DNA from: Ga0074130 sp035492055
GTDB taxonomy: Bacteria; Pseudomonadota; Gammaproteobacteria; Burkholderiales; Rhodocyclaceae
Assembly (NCBI GenBank): GCA_035492055.1
Contig: DATJJR010000049.1
Span: 1-36,693, forward strand
Length of the DNA: 36,693 bases
Reading direction: 5' to 3'
Part shown: positions 15,361-23,575 of the stretch, one piece after another
Layout of the letters: each line of letters begins with the position of its first letter
Position numbering within the stretch: position 1 is the stretch's first letter
The notes under the pieces: generated by a model
What the model saw: the letters and a program-made list of their open reading frames with translations, nothing else
What the model was told of the DNA's origin: nothing
Databases searched by the model: none
Translations under genes and position numbers: made by a program

Positions 15361-16427
15361 GGCTGAATTCCCAAAATGTCGAGCGAGGCCGGTGAGCGCC
15401 AGAAAGCAAGGCGTGTATTTTTCGTGACGCGTGCGGCGAGTGCATGGCCAGTTCCCATGCCGTGTAAGACAACCTCATGCAGCGTGCCATCCTGCAAGGC
15501 GGCCACCATGGGTGCGAACCAATCGCTCTCAAGCTGCTTCATGGCTTCGCGCCAGCGCATGGCATCGCCTTGCGCCGTCGATTCAGCCAGCGCTGCATGC
15601 ACGATCAACGTCTTGCCAGAAGACGGGTTGAATCGGTCCGCTACCGGTGACCACGCCGCGTTGGAAAATTGTGCGAAGCCTTGCCATAGCGCGCCGTGGC
15701 CTTGTACTGAATGCCAATGCAGGGAAGTCTTTGCCTCAAGTGCGCCTTCGCCCCATGGCCACAGACTGTTGATCGTTGGTAGACCGCGTTGTTCGCGCGC
15801 TCGGTTGATTGGATGCGCATGCAGCAGCATCTGCGCCTCATTGAGCAAGCGTCGCCAGACGCTGGCATTGTCGGCTTGTGGCATCAGGTTGTCGCCATTG
15901 AAGCCGACAGCATCGGGCAACGGTGTCGTCCGAAGCGGAGTTGCGGTCGCAAGGTGCAGATGCCATTCATGCGGACTGGCGATATGCAATTCGCCAAGTT
16001 CAGCGAAGAGCGGTGCGAGGTCATGTACCAAGGCTGCGGCTTCCTCAGCGGTGATGTGCAACGAGCTTGGTTCTTCAACAATGAATTGCGTACGTTCGAC
16101 GCGCAGGCGAATGGGGTCGAGGCAGAGCCAGCGACCATCTTCACCTGCGTCACCGCCGGCGTTTGCACGTAGCGCGGCGTAGGGAAAATTCGCGAGGCCA
16201 GTGGCATTGGACAACCATTGTTGCTGCCCCGAAACGAGCGAGCGGTTCAGCCGGCCTTTGCCAAGCAACCACGACAGCGCCGGCAAGTTCAAATCGAAGA
16301 CCATGTCGCGCATCGCCAATGCAGGCCACAACAGGCCAGGGAGAAGCAAGTGCAACACAGGCGGCAACACAGACGGGCGTGTGGCGGAACTTGTTTCAGA
16401 AGATGGCGAAGCGGGGCGGGCAAGCAT
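15357..16427 (-). CDS. RpfE-type protein (COG4255, phosphoglycerate-mutase-like)
   Basis: A 356-residue protein of the family called 'regulatory protein, RpfE type' in Xanthomonas and Burkholderiales. It is distantly related to alkaline-phosphatase-fold phosphoglycerate mutases. Recognisable parts are the N-terminal LHLLLPGLLWP, the WLLGKGRLNRSLVSG stretch, GRWLCLDPIRLRVERTQF, and SLWPWGEG in the middle. The catalytic metal-binding set of true mutases is not evident, so enzymatic function is unproven. In Xanthomonas rpfE lies next to recJ in the rpf region, and here the same pair overlaps by four bases. The start ATG at 16427 is only 24 bases from the divergent lolC start, so the two promoters must overlap each other's coding ends. 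Confidence 0.75.
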   Translation of the reverse strand: MLARPASPSSETSSATRPSVLPPVLHLLLPGLLWPALAMRDMVFDLNLPALSWLLGKGRLNRSLVSGQQQWLSNATGLANFPYAALRANAGGDAGEDGRWLCLDPIRLRVERTQFIVEEPSSLHITAEEAAALVHDLAPLFAELGELHIASPHEWHLHLATATPLRTTPLPDAVGFNGDNLMPQADNASVWRRLLNEAQMLLHAHPINRAREQRGLPTINSLWPWGEGALEAKTSLHWHSVQGHGALWQGFAQFSNAAWSPVADRFNPSSGKTLIVHAALAESTAQGDAMRWREAMKQLESDWFAPMVAALQDGTLHEVVLHGMGTGHALAARVTKNTRLAFWRSPASLDILGIQP

Positions 16428-16451
16428 GGCCGCATGTTAGCATCCGACCCC

Positions 16452-17693
16452 ATGCGATACGAGCTGCTGATCGGCCTGCGCTATACCCGCGCCAAGCGCC
16501 GCAACCACTTTATTTCCTTCATCTCCCTGATTTCCATGGCAGGCATCGCGCTGGGCGTGATGGCCCTGATCGTGGTCCTGTCGGTGATGAACGGTTTCCA
16601 GAAGGAATTGCGTACGCGCATTCTCGGCGTGGCATCGCACGTGCAGGTTTCCGCCGATGGCGGTGAGCTGTCGGACTGGCAGTCGGTGACCCAGATCGTG
16701 GTGAAACAGCCGCGTGTACTTGCCGCAGCGCCTTATGTCGAGCAGCAAGGTCTGTTGTCCTACGACGAGAACGTGCGTGGCGCCATCGTTCGCGGCGTCT
16801 TGCCGGATGAAGAGGAAAAGGTCGCCGACTTCAAGCAGCACATGAAGGCGGGCTTCCTGGAGGACCTCAAGCCAGGTGAGTTTGGTATCGTCCTCGGGTC
16901 TGATCTGGCGCGCGCGCTGAATGTTTTCGTGGGCGACAAGGTGACACTGATTGCGCCGCAAGGCATGGTGACACCAGCGGCCGTGTTGCCGCGCCTGAAG
17001 CAATTCACCGTGGTGGGCATCTTCAGCGTCGGCATGTATGAATACGACAGCGGTCTTGCGCTCATCAACATGCAGGATGCGCAGCGGCTCTATCAGATGG
17101 GCGACAAAGTATCCGGCGTACGTCTGAAACTCGACGACTTATTCGCCGCACCCAGTGTTGCTCGTGATTTGTACGCGGTACTGCCACAGGCGGATTACGC
17201 GCAGGACTGGACGCAAAGCCATGCCAATTTCTTCCGCGCCGTCGCGATCGAGAAGAACATGATGTTCCTGATTCTGCTGCTGATCGTCGCCGTGGCGGCG
17301 TTCAACATCGTTTCCACACTGGTCATGGCCGTGACTGACAAGCAGGCCGATATTGCGATCCTGCGCACCTTGGGCGCGGCGCCGAAGAGCATCATGATGA
17401 TCTTCATCGTGCAGGGGGCCCTGATTGGCAGCATCGGTCTTGGTCTCGGCGTCATCGGTGGCGTGATCATTGCGCTCAATGTCGATGTAATCGTCCCTTT
17501 CCTTGAACATGTGCTCGGTTTTCATTTCCTGGCCAAGGATGTTTACTACATCAGTGAATTGCCGTCCGATCTGCAATGGAGCGACGTATGGGTCATCACG
17601 CTCGTATCTTTTGTGCTGACGCTTGTTGCCACGCTTTATCCGAGCTGGCGCGCCTCGCGTACCAATCCTGCGGAGGCACTGCGATATGAATAA
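16452..17693 (+). CDS. lolC: Lipoprotein-releasing ABC transporter permease LolC/LolE
   Basis: This 413-residue permease extracts mature lipoproteins from the inner membrane and hands them to LolA, together with the LolD ATPase. The signature N-terminus (YELLIGLRYTRAKRRNHFISFIS) and first helix (GIALGVMALIVVLSVMNGF) are clear. A periplasmic domain (about residues 48-265) and three helices near the C-terminus follow. The last three-helix region is FtsX-like, ending PSWRASRTNPAEALRYE. The frame is open further upstream to 16218, but that part is antisense to the RpfE-type gene. The true start is ATG 16452. Only one permease gene is present before lolD, so a homodimer or a second copy elsewhere must complete the complex. 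Confidence 0.95.
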   Translation: MRYELLIGLRYTRAKRRNHFISFISLISMAGIALGVMALIVVLSVMNGFQKELRTRILGVASHVQVSADGGELSDWQSVTQIVVKQPRVLAAAPYVEQQGLLSYDENVRGAIVRGVLPDEEEKVADFKQHMKAGFLEDLKPGEFGIVLGSDLARALNVFVGDKVTLIAPQGMVTPAAVLPRLKQFTVVGIFSVGMYEYDSGLALINMQDAQRLYQMGDKVSGVRLKLDDLFAAPSVARDLYAVLPQADYAQDWTQSHANFFRAVAIEKNMMFLILLLIVAVAAFNIVSTLVMAVTDKQADIAILRTLGAAPKSIMMIFIVQGALIGSIGLGLGVIGGVIIALNVDVIVPFLEHVLGFHFLAKDVYYISELPSDLQWSDVWVITLVSFVLTLVATLYPSWRASRTNPAEALRYE

Positions 17694-18435
17694 CAAAAGC
17701 AGCCTTTCCCCCAACGCCTTTCCCGGGGAAAGGGGTGACCAAGGTTCGCAAGCTTTGCTTGCTCCCGGGTTGGTGCTTTCCGCCAAAGGTTTGACCAAGA
17801 CCTTTGCCCAAGGCGAATTGAAGGTCGATGTCTTGCGCGGCATTGATCTTGATCTTGCTGCCGGTGAGTGCGTTGCCGTCGTTGGTGCATCCGGCTCCGG
17901 CAAAAGCACGTTGTTGCATCTGCTGGGCGGCCTGGATGTACCCAGCCAGGGCACCGTGGAAATTCTCGGGCGCAACATGGCTGGCATTGGCGATGCCGAA
18001 CGCAGTCGTCTGCGCAACGAGAGTCTTGGTTTCGTCTACCAGTTCCACCACCTGCTGCAGGAATTTTCGGCGCAGGAAAACGTAGCCATGCCCTTGTTGA
18101 TTCGCGGCATGGAGAAGCACGAGGCGCTGGGTATCGCGGCTGAGTTGCTCGGCGAGGTGGGCCTGGGTCACCGTTTGGCCCATCGTCCCGGTGAACTGTC
18201 CGGTGGCGAACGCCAGCGCGCTGCCATTGCCCGCGCCTTGGTCACGCGCCCGGCTTGTGTCTTGGCTGACGAACCAACCGGCAATCTTGATCGACAAACT
18301 GCAGCGACGGTATTCGACCTCATGCTGGGCCTCAATCACAGCCGCAAGAGCAGCCTGGTCCTTGTGACCCATGATCTTGAGCTGGCGGCGCGTGCGGATC
18401 GTGTTTTGAAACTGCAGGACGGCCAATTCGCCTGA
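17686..18435 (+). CDS. lolD: Lipoprotein-releasing system ATP-binding protein LolD
   Basis: The 249-residue ATPase powers lipoprotein release by LolC/E. Walker A is GASGSGKST at residues 67-75. The Q-loop is in FVYQFHHLLQEFSA, the ABC signature LSGGERQR begins at 171, Walker B is CVLADEP, and the switch His is in VTHD. The N-terminal 30 residues are longer than in E. coli LolD. ATG 17686 lies inside the lolC end (8-base overlap), with GGAGG ten bases upstream, so the two are co-translated. Confidence 0.96.
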   Translation: MNNKSSLSPNAFPGERGDQGSQALLAPGLVLSAKGLTKTFAQGELKVDVLRGIDLDLAAGECVAVVGASGSGKSTLLHLLGGLDVPSQGTVEILGRNMAGIGDAERSRLRNESLGFVYQFHHLLQEFSAQENVAMPLLIRGMEKHEALGIAAELLGEVGLGHRLAHRPGELSGGERQRAAIARALVTRPACVLADEPTGNLDRQTAATVFDLMLGLNHSRKSSLVLVTHDLELAARADRVLKLQDGQFA

Positions 18436-18487
18436 AAACGGCTTGGTAAGGCAGGCAGACCCAAGGCGGGAGGCAGGCTCGGCAAGG

Positions 18488-18493
18488 TATAAT
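18488..18493 (+). promoter_or_regulatory. Candidate -10 element of the purL promoter
   Basis: A perfect TATAAT stands 53 bases before the purL start and just after the lolD stop. The region 15-19 bases upstream (about 18463-18472) is a poor match to a sigma-70 -35 box, so the promoter may be weak or activated. Transcription would begin near 18500, right at the leader hairpin. Confidence 0.5.
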
Positions 18494-18501
18494 CTCGGTT
18501 T

Positions 18502-18520
18502 GCCGCAAACCCCTTGCGGC
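18502..18520 (+). other. Leader stem-loop of purL
   Basis: GCCGCAA (18502-18508) pairs with TTGCGGC (18514-18520) around a five-base loop (ACCCC). The hairpin sits between the TATAAT and the purL ATG at 18547 and would lie at the very 5' end of the message. It could stabilise the mRNA. It is not a known purine riboswitch and has no T run. Confidence 0.45.
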
Positions 18521-18546
18521 CAAGCTTTGCATCACTTTCGCCGACC

Positions 18547-21500
18547 ATGTCAGACATCCTCAAGCTGCGCGGCCTTGCCGCTTATTCCGCCACCCGTCTT
18601 GCCCGTCTCTCCGAAACCGTCAAATCCCTCGGTGTTGCCACGCTGGCTGCCGAGCATTGGTATTTCGTTGAACTGGACGGTACTTTGTCTTCGGACGAAC
18701 TGGCGCGGCTCAAGGATCTGCTGGGCATTGCACAAAGCCTGGATGCCGAACCTGCCGGCGACCTGTTGCTCGTCACGCCACGCGTCGGCACGATTTCACC
18801 GTGGGCTTCGAAGGCGACCGATATTGCCCGTCAATGTGGTTTCAATTCGATCAAGCGCATCGAGCGCGGCATTGCCTATCGCGTAACCGGTACTTACGAC
18901 GAAACAGCGCTGCTTGCCCGGTTGCACGACCGCATGACGGAGTCGGTGCTGAAGTCGCTGGATGACGTTAATCACTTGTTCCGTCATGTGCCGCCGACGC
19001 CATTGACTTCGGTCGATGTGTTGGGGCAGGGCAAGGCGGCTTTGCTGACGGCCAATGTTGAGCTGGGTTTGGCTTTGTCGCCTGACGAAATTGATTACCT
19101 CGTCGAGAATTTCACCCGACTCGAGCGCAATCCGACCGATGCCGAGCTGATGATGTTCGCGCAGGCGAATTCCGAGCATTGCCGCCACAAGATTTTCAAC
19201 GCGACCTGGACCGTGGACGGCGAAGATCAGCCGCTGTCGCTGTTCGGCATGGTGCGCGAGACGCACAAGGCACATCCGGAAGGTACCGTCGTTGCCTATG
19301 CCGATAATTCCTCGATTATCGAAGGTGCTCAAAACAAGCGTTTCTTCCCGCGCGCCGACGGCAGTTATGCCTACAAGGACGAGTTGACGCACTTCATTAC
19401 CAAGGTCGAGACGCACAACCATCCGACCGCAATTTCGCCTTTCCCCGGGGCTTCCACCGGCAGCGGCGGTGAAATCCGCGATGAAGGCGCAACCGGTCGT
19501 GGCGCGAAGCCCAAGGCCGGTCTGGCGGGTTTTTCCGTGTCCGATCTCAATATCCCTGGTTTTGAACAGCCGTGGGAATCGAGCTACGGCAAGCCTGAAC
19601 GCATTGCTTCGGCACTCGACATCATGATCGACGGGCCGTTGGGTGCAGCGGCCTTCAACAATGAATTCGGTCGCCCGAACCTGACCGGCTACTTCCGTAC
19701 GCTCGAGCAGACCTTCGACGGCGAGGTGCGAGGCTATCACAAGCCCATCATGATCGCCGGTGGCCTCGGCAACATCAGCGCCGAACACTCGTTCAAGATC
19801 AAGTTCGGCAAAGGCGCATTGCTGATCCAGCTCGGCGGCCCGGGTATGCTCATCGGCCTCGGCGGCGGTGCGGCTTCGTCGATGACGACCGGTACCAACA
19901 CGGCTGATCTCGACTTTGCTTCGGTACAACGCGGCAATCCGGAAATCGAGCGGCGTGCGCAAGAAGTCATCGACCGTTGCTGGCAGATGGGCGAAGACAA
20001 TCCGATTCTCGCGATTCACGACGTCGGTGCCGGCGGCATTTCCAACGCCATGCCCGAGCTGGTGAACGATGCCGGCTGCGGCGCACTGTTCCAGTTGCGT
20101 GAAGTGCCGATTGAGGAATCGGGCATGTCGCCGAAGGAAATCTGGTGCAATGAATCGCAGGAACGTTATGTCCTTGCCATTGCGCCGGAGAACCTCGAAC
20201 TGTTCCGCAAGATGTGCGAACGCGAACGTTGTCCGTTTGCTGTGCTTGGCACTGCGACCGATGACGGTCAACTCATCGTGCATGACAAACATTTCAAGAA
20301 CGATGCCGTCGCCATGCCCTTGGAAGTGTTGCTTGGCAAGCCGCCGCGCATGCATCGCGATGCGAAGCGCGTGAAACATGAGGTGCCTGCATTCGACTTG
20401 TCCGATGTGACGATCGAAGAGGCCGCCAAGCGTGTGTTGGCGATGCCCAGCGTGGCATCCAAGAGCTTCCTGATCACCATTGGCGACCGTACCGTTGGCG
20501 GTTTGACCGCCCGCGACCAGTTCGTTGGACCGTGGCAGGTGCCGGTGGCTGACGTCGCTGTGACGGCACTCGGTTACCAAACCACGCGTGGCGAAGCCTT
20601 TGCCATGGGCGAGCGCGCACCCATCGCCATGCTTGACGCGCCGGCCTCCGGCCGCATGTCCGTCGGCGAAGCTATTACCAATATCGCTGCTGCCGATGTG
20701 AAGCAGCTTGGCGACATCAAGCTGTCCGCCAACTGGATGGCGGCTGCTGGCCACGCGGGTGAGGATGCAGCCTTGTTCGATACAGTCAAGGCTGTGACTG
20801 TGGACTTCTGTACCAAGCTTGATCTGTCGATCCCGGTTGGCAAGGATTCGCTCAGCATGAAGACAAGCTGGAGCGAGGACGGCAAGGACAAGCAGGTCAT
20901 CGCGCCGCTGTCGTTGATCATCTCGGGCTTTGCGCCAGTCGGTGACATCCGCAAGACGTTGACGCCGCAACTCATGACCGAAGAGGGCGAAACCGAACTC
21001 ATCCTGATCGATCTAGGTGCTGGCAAAAATCGCCTCGGCGGTTCTGCCTTGGCACAAGCCTGGGGTGTAAGCGGCAACGTGGTACCGGATGCCGAGGCAA
21101 CTTCGCTGCGCGCTTTCTTCGATGCGATTCAAACATTGCGTAGTGACGACAAGCTGCTTGCGTATCACGACCGTGGCGACGGCGGCCTGTTTGCGACCGT
21201 CTGCGAAATGGCGTTTGCCGGCCATGTCGGTGTATCGCTGAATCTGGATTCCCTCTGCTACGACATGCTTGGCAACGATGTCGATGGACAGGAGCGCGAT
21301 GGCAAGGGTTTGTCGGGTCGGATCAATGACAAGCTGCTCGAAGTCTTGTTCAACGAAGAGCTTGGCGCAGTCGTGCAGATTCGCCGTGACGATCGCACAG
21401 CCGTCATGGATGTGTTACGCGCTGCTGGTTTAAGCAAACATAGTCATGTAATCGGCACGCTGAACGACGCGGATGAAATCCGTGTCTGGCGCAATGCGCA

Positions 21501-22569
21501 TTCAATGTTCACCGCCAAGCGCGCCGATCTGCAGCGCACCTGGACCGAAACCAGTTATCGCATTGCCGCATTGCGCGACGACGCAGCCAGTGCGAAGGAA
21601 GAATTCGACGCGCTGCTGGACGACAATCCAGGCCTTTCGCCGCACCTGACTTTCGAGCCGAATGCCAAACCGGCGATGCCGTCGCGCCGTGCATTGCCTG
21701 GTGCTGCGGATCTTTCTGCCGCGGAGCAAGCTGAACTTAATGCGGCACTCGGTGGCGCGGCGGCTGTGGATGTCGCAGGCAGCAAACAGGCACCTGCGGT
21801 TGGTGGCGCGCGTCCGCGCATTGCCATCTTGCGCGAACAAGGTGTGAACGGGCAGGTCGAAATGGCGGCCGCTTTCGAGCGTGCCGGTTTTGAGCCGTAT
21901 GACGTGCACATGTCCGATTTGCAAAGTGGCCGTCAACATCTCTCCGACTTCAAGGGCATTGCCGCGTGTGGTGGTTTTAGCTATGGCGACGTGCTTGGTG
22001 CAGGGCAGGGTTGGGCGAAATCGATTCTATTCAACGCCAAGTTGCGCGATGAGTTCGAGGATTTTTTCTGGCGTTCGGATACGTTTGCGCTGGGTGTATG
22101 CAACGGCTGCCAGATGATGAGCAACCTTGCATCGATCATTCCGGGTGCAGAACACTGGCCGACCTTCCACCGCAATCGCAGCGAGCAATTCGAGGCGCGC
22201 TTTGTGACGGTTGAAGTTCAGCAATCGCCTTCAATTTTCTTGAACGGTATGGCCGGTTCGCGCATTCCTGTCGTCATCTCCCACGGCGAAGGTCGTGCGG
22301 TCTTCAAGGATGGTGCGCAGACACACGCAATCCAGGCACTGCGCTATGTCGACAACCACGGCAAGGTGGCAACGACATATCCGTTCAATCCGAACGGTTC
22401 GCCCGATGGTATTACCGGTGTGACGACGGCCGATGGCCGCTTTACCATCATGATGCCGCATCCGGAGCGTGTGTTCCGCACGGTGCAGATGTCCTGGCAT
22501 CCGAAGGCATGGGGCGAAGATTCGCCATGGATGACAATGTTTAGCAATGCTCGCAAGTGGGTCGGTTGA
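18547..22569 (+). CDS. purL: Phosphoribosylformylglycinamidine synthase PurL
   Basis: This 1340-residue single-chain FGAM synthase uses ATP and glutamine in the fourth step of purine synthesis. Domains run in the order expected of the large proteobacterial form: PurS-like N-terminus, linker, two AIR-synthetase-like halves and a C-terminal class I glutaminase. The first half carries ETHNHPTAISPFPGAST and DVGAGGISNA; the second carries SVGEAITNIA and HDRGDGGL. In the glutaminase, Cys1185 in GVCNGCQ is the catalytic nucleophile and MPHPERVFR the His/Glu region. An in-frame TTG at 18514 exists, but ATG 18547 matches the usual N-terminus (SDILKLRG). All active-site motifs are intact, and the gene stands alone after lolD. 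Confidence 0.98.
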   Translation: MSDILKLRGLAAYSATRLARLSETVKSLGVATLAAEHWYFVELDGTLSSDELARLKDLLGIAQSLDAEPAGDLLLVTPRVGTISPWASKATDIARQCGFNSIKRIERGIAYRVTGTYDETALLARLHDRMTESVLKSLDDVNHLFRHVPPTPLTSVDVLGQGKAALLTANVELGLALSPDEIDYLVENFTRLERNPTDAELMMFAQANSEHCRHKIFNATWTVDGEDQPLSLFGMVRETHKAHPEGTVVAYADNSSIIEGAQNKRFFPRADGSYAYKDELTHFITKVETHNHPTAISPFPGASTGSGGEIRDEGATGRGAKPKAGLAGFSVSDLNIPGFEQPWESSYGKPERIASALDIMIDGPLGAAAFNNEFGRPNLTGYFRTLEQTFDGEVRGYHKPIMIAGGLGNISAEHSFKIKFGKGALLIQLGGPGMLIGLGGGAASSMTTGTNTADLDFASVQRGNPEIERRAQEVIDRCWQMGEDNPILAIHDVGAGGISNAMPELVNDAGCGALFQLREVPIEESGMSPKEIWCNESQERYVLAIAPENLELFRKMCERERCPFAVLGTATDDGQLIVHDKHFKNDAVAMPLEVLLGKPPRMHRDAKRVKHEVPAFDLSDVTIEEAAKRVLAMPSVASKSFLITIGDRTVGGLTARDQFVGPWQVPVADVAVTALGYQTTRGEAFAMGERAPIAMLDAPASGRMSVGEAITNIAAADVKQLGDIKLSANWMAAAGHAGEDAALFDTVKAVTVDFCTKLDLSIPVGKDSLSMKTSWSEDGKDKQVIAPLSLIISGFAPVGDIRKTLTPQLMTEEGETELILIDLGAGKNRLGGSALAQAWGVSGNVVPDAEATSLRAFFDAIQTLRSDDKLLAYHDRGDGGLFATVCEMAFAGHVGVSLNLDSLCYDMLGNDVDGQERDGKGLSGRINDKLLEVLFNEELGAVVQIRRDDRTAVMDVLRAAGLSKHSHVIGTLNDADEIRVWRNAHSMFTAKRADLQRTWTETSYRIAALRDDAASAKEEFDALLDDNPGLSPHLTFEPNAKPAMPSRRALPGAADLSAAEQAELNAALGGAAAVDVAGSKQAPAVGGARPRIAILREQGVNGQVEMAAAFERAGFEPYDVHMSDLQSGRQHLSDFKGIAACGGFSYGDVLGAGQGWAKSILFNAKLRDEFEDFFWRSDTFALGVCNGCQMMSNLASIIPGAEHWPTFHRNRSEQFEARFVTVEVQQSPSIFLNGMAGSRIPVVISHGEGRAVFKDGAQTHAIQALRYVDNHGKVATTYPFNPNGSPDGITGVTTADGRFTIMMPHPERVFRTVQMSWHPKAWGEDSPWMTMFSNARKWVG

Positions 22570-22606
22570 GCGAGTCAACCGTGACTCACGGCTTGAGTTG
22601 CGGCTA

Positions 22607-22638
22607 CGCCTAGGGAGATGATTGCATCGCCCTAGGCG
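22607..22638. terminator. Hairpin between convergent purL and the COG4705-type gene
   Basis: CGCCTAGGG (22607-22615) pairs with CCCTAGGCG (22630-22638). A further four pairs (GATG/CATC) lie inside after one mismatch, closing on the loop ATTG. It fills the gap between the two stop codons and probably halts transcription from both sides, though neither strand has a strong T run. Confidence 0.55.
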
Positions 22639-22639
22639 G

Positions 22640-23398
22640 TCAATGCGTTTGTCTGGCTGCTTGTTGTCTGAACAAAGCAATAGCGGCAAACATAAAGACA
22701 AGAAGGGCAGCCGATGCGGCGTATCGACTGAGAGCCAGACCACCCTGATTCAGTGGCTTGTCTAGAAAATCACCGACGACGGCACCGAGTGGCCGAGTCA
22801 ATATGAATGCTGCCCAGAACAGCATGGTGTGCGAAATATTGCTCCAGTAGTATGCAAGCACAATGAGAACCAGCAGCATGCCGAACATGGCGGCTGCACC
22901 GGTATAGCCTAGGCCCATCGTGTCGGCCGTCCAATCACCCAGCGCGGTCCCCAGCGTCTGGGAAAACATGATCGTCAGCCAGTAAAAGATTTCCGCTTTG
23001 GATGAAATGACCGTGTTTATCGACACAGAACCCAACATGCGGTACCAAAAAAAGAGCGAGCCGAGCAGCAAGGTCATCAGCAAGCTTGAACCGCCGGCGT
23101 ATCCGATCCCGAGCGAGCGATCGGCAAAGTCAGCCAGGGTCGTGCCGACTGTTGTGGTGGCGATGATCGTGCTCCAGTAAACGAAAGGCCGAAATCTTTT
23201 TGACTTGATCTGTACACCGATAGCGACAAAAAAGATTGCAGCGAAAATTACCGTGCCAACCAAATAGCCCAGTTTCATTGACATCGACACAGCATCACCG
23301 GCGGTTTCGCCGAGTGTGGTCGCAGCGATCTTGATGAGCCAAAATCCCAGCGTGACTTCAGGAACCTTGGCCAGAGTCTCTTCAGCGAGGCTTTTCAT
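22640..23398 (-). CDS. Integral membrane protein with four internal repeats (COG4705 type)
   Basis: A 252-residue protein with about eight hydrophobic helices. Four copies of a helix motif are visible. They lie at residues 19-45 (FW..KIAATTLGETAGD), 74-103 (YWSTIIATTTVGTTLAD), 139-168 (YWLTIMFSQTLGTALGD) and 194-223 (FWAAFILTRPLGAVVGD). The shared pattern is aromatic-Trp, then G-x3 or G-x4 before an Asp, and the first three copies end in a GY turn. The N-terminus KVPEVTLGFWLIKI is characteristic of the uncharacterised COG4705 family. The repeated Asp in the membrane suggests an ion- or metal-handling path, but this is inference. I use ATG 23398; an in-frame TTG at 23404 would add two residues. 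The ribosome-binding site is weak. Confidence 0.8.
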   Translation of the reverse strand: MKSLAEETLAKVPEVTLGFWLIKIAATTLGETAGDAVSMSMKLGYLVGTVIFAAIFFVAIGVQIKSKRFRPFVYWSTIIATTTVGTTLADFADRSLGIGYAGGSSLLMTLLLGSLFFWYRMLGSVSINTVISSKAEIFYWLTIMFSQTLGTALGDWTADTMGLGYTGAAAMFGMLLVLIVLAYYWSNISHTMLFWAAFILTRPLGAVVGDFLDKPLNQGGLALSRYAASAALLVFMFAAIALFRQQAARQTH

Positions 23399-23528
23399 GC
23401 ACAAGAGCCTTGAGATATTGAATAGTGTGAATCCTGCTCCTCGAGAATTAGGCGTGGCTTAGAGGGGCCGTTAATTGAGGTAGCGGAGAGTATCTTTATG
23501 AAACCGCTATCACATAGCGACAAGATGT

Positions 23529-23554
23529 AAAAAAGGCACCCGAAGGTGCCTTTT
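23529..23554 (-). terminator. Terminator of the parvulin gene
   Basis: AAAAGGCACC (23531-23540) pairs with GGTGCCTTTT (23545-23554) around CGAA, a stable tetraloop. On the minus strand it ends in six T (complement of 23529-23534). It lies 22 bases after the parvulin stop. Confidence 0.92.
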
Positions 23555-23575
23555 GGTTGCCCTGTTCAGCCTGGA

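Noticed and set aside
18796..20970. Open frame of 724 codons antisense to purL
   Set aside because: It lies wholly opposite an intact, strongly conserved purL, has no recognisable domain and is a by-product of codon bias.
23498..23530. Ten-codon frame (MKPLSHSDKM) just before the parvulin terminator, with GGAGAG upstream
   Set aside because: Too short to support, and it ends at the terminator of the opposite strand. I see no gene it could lead into.
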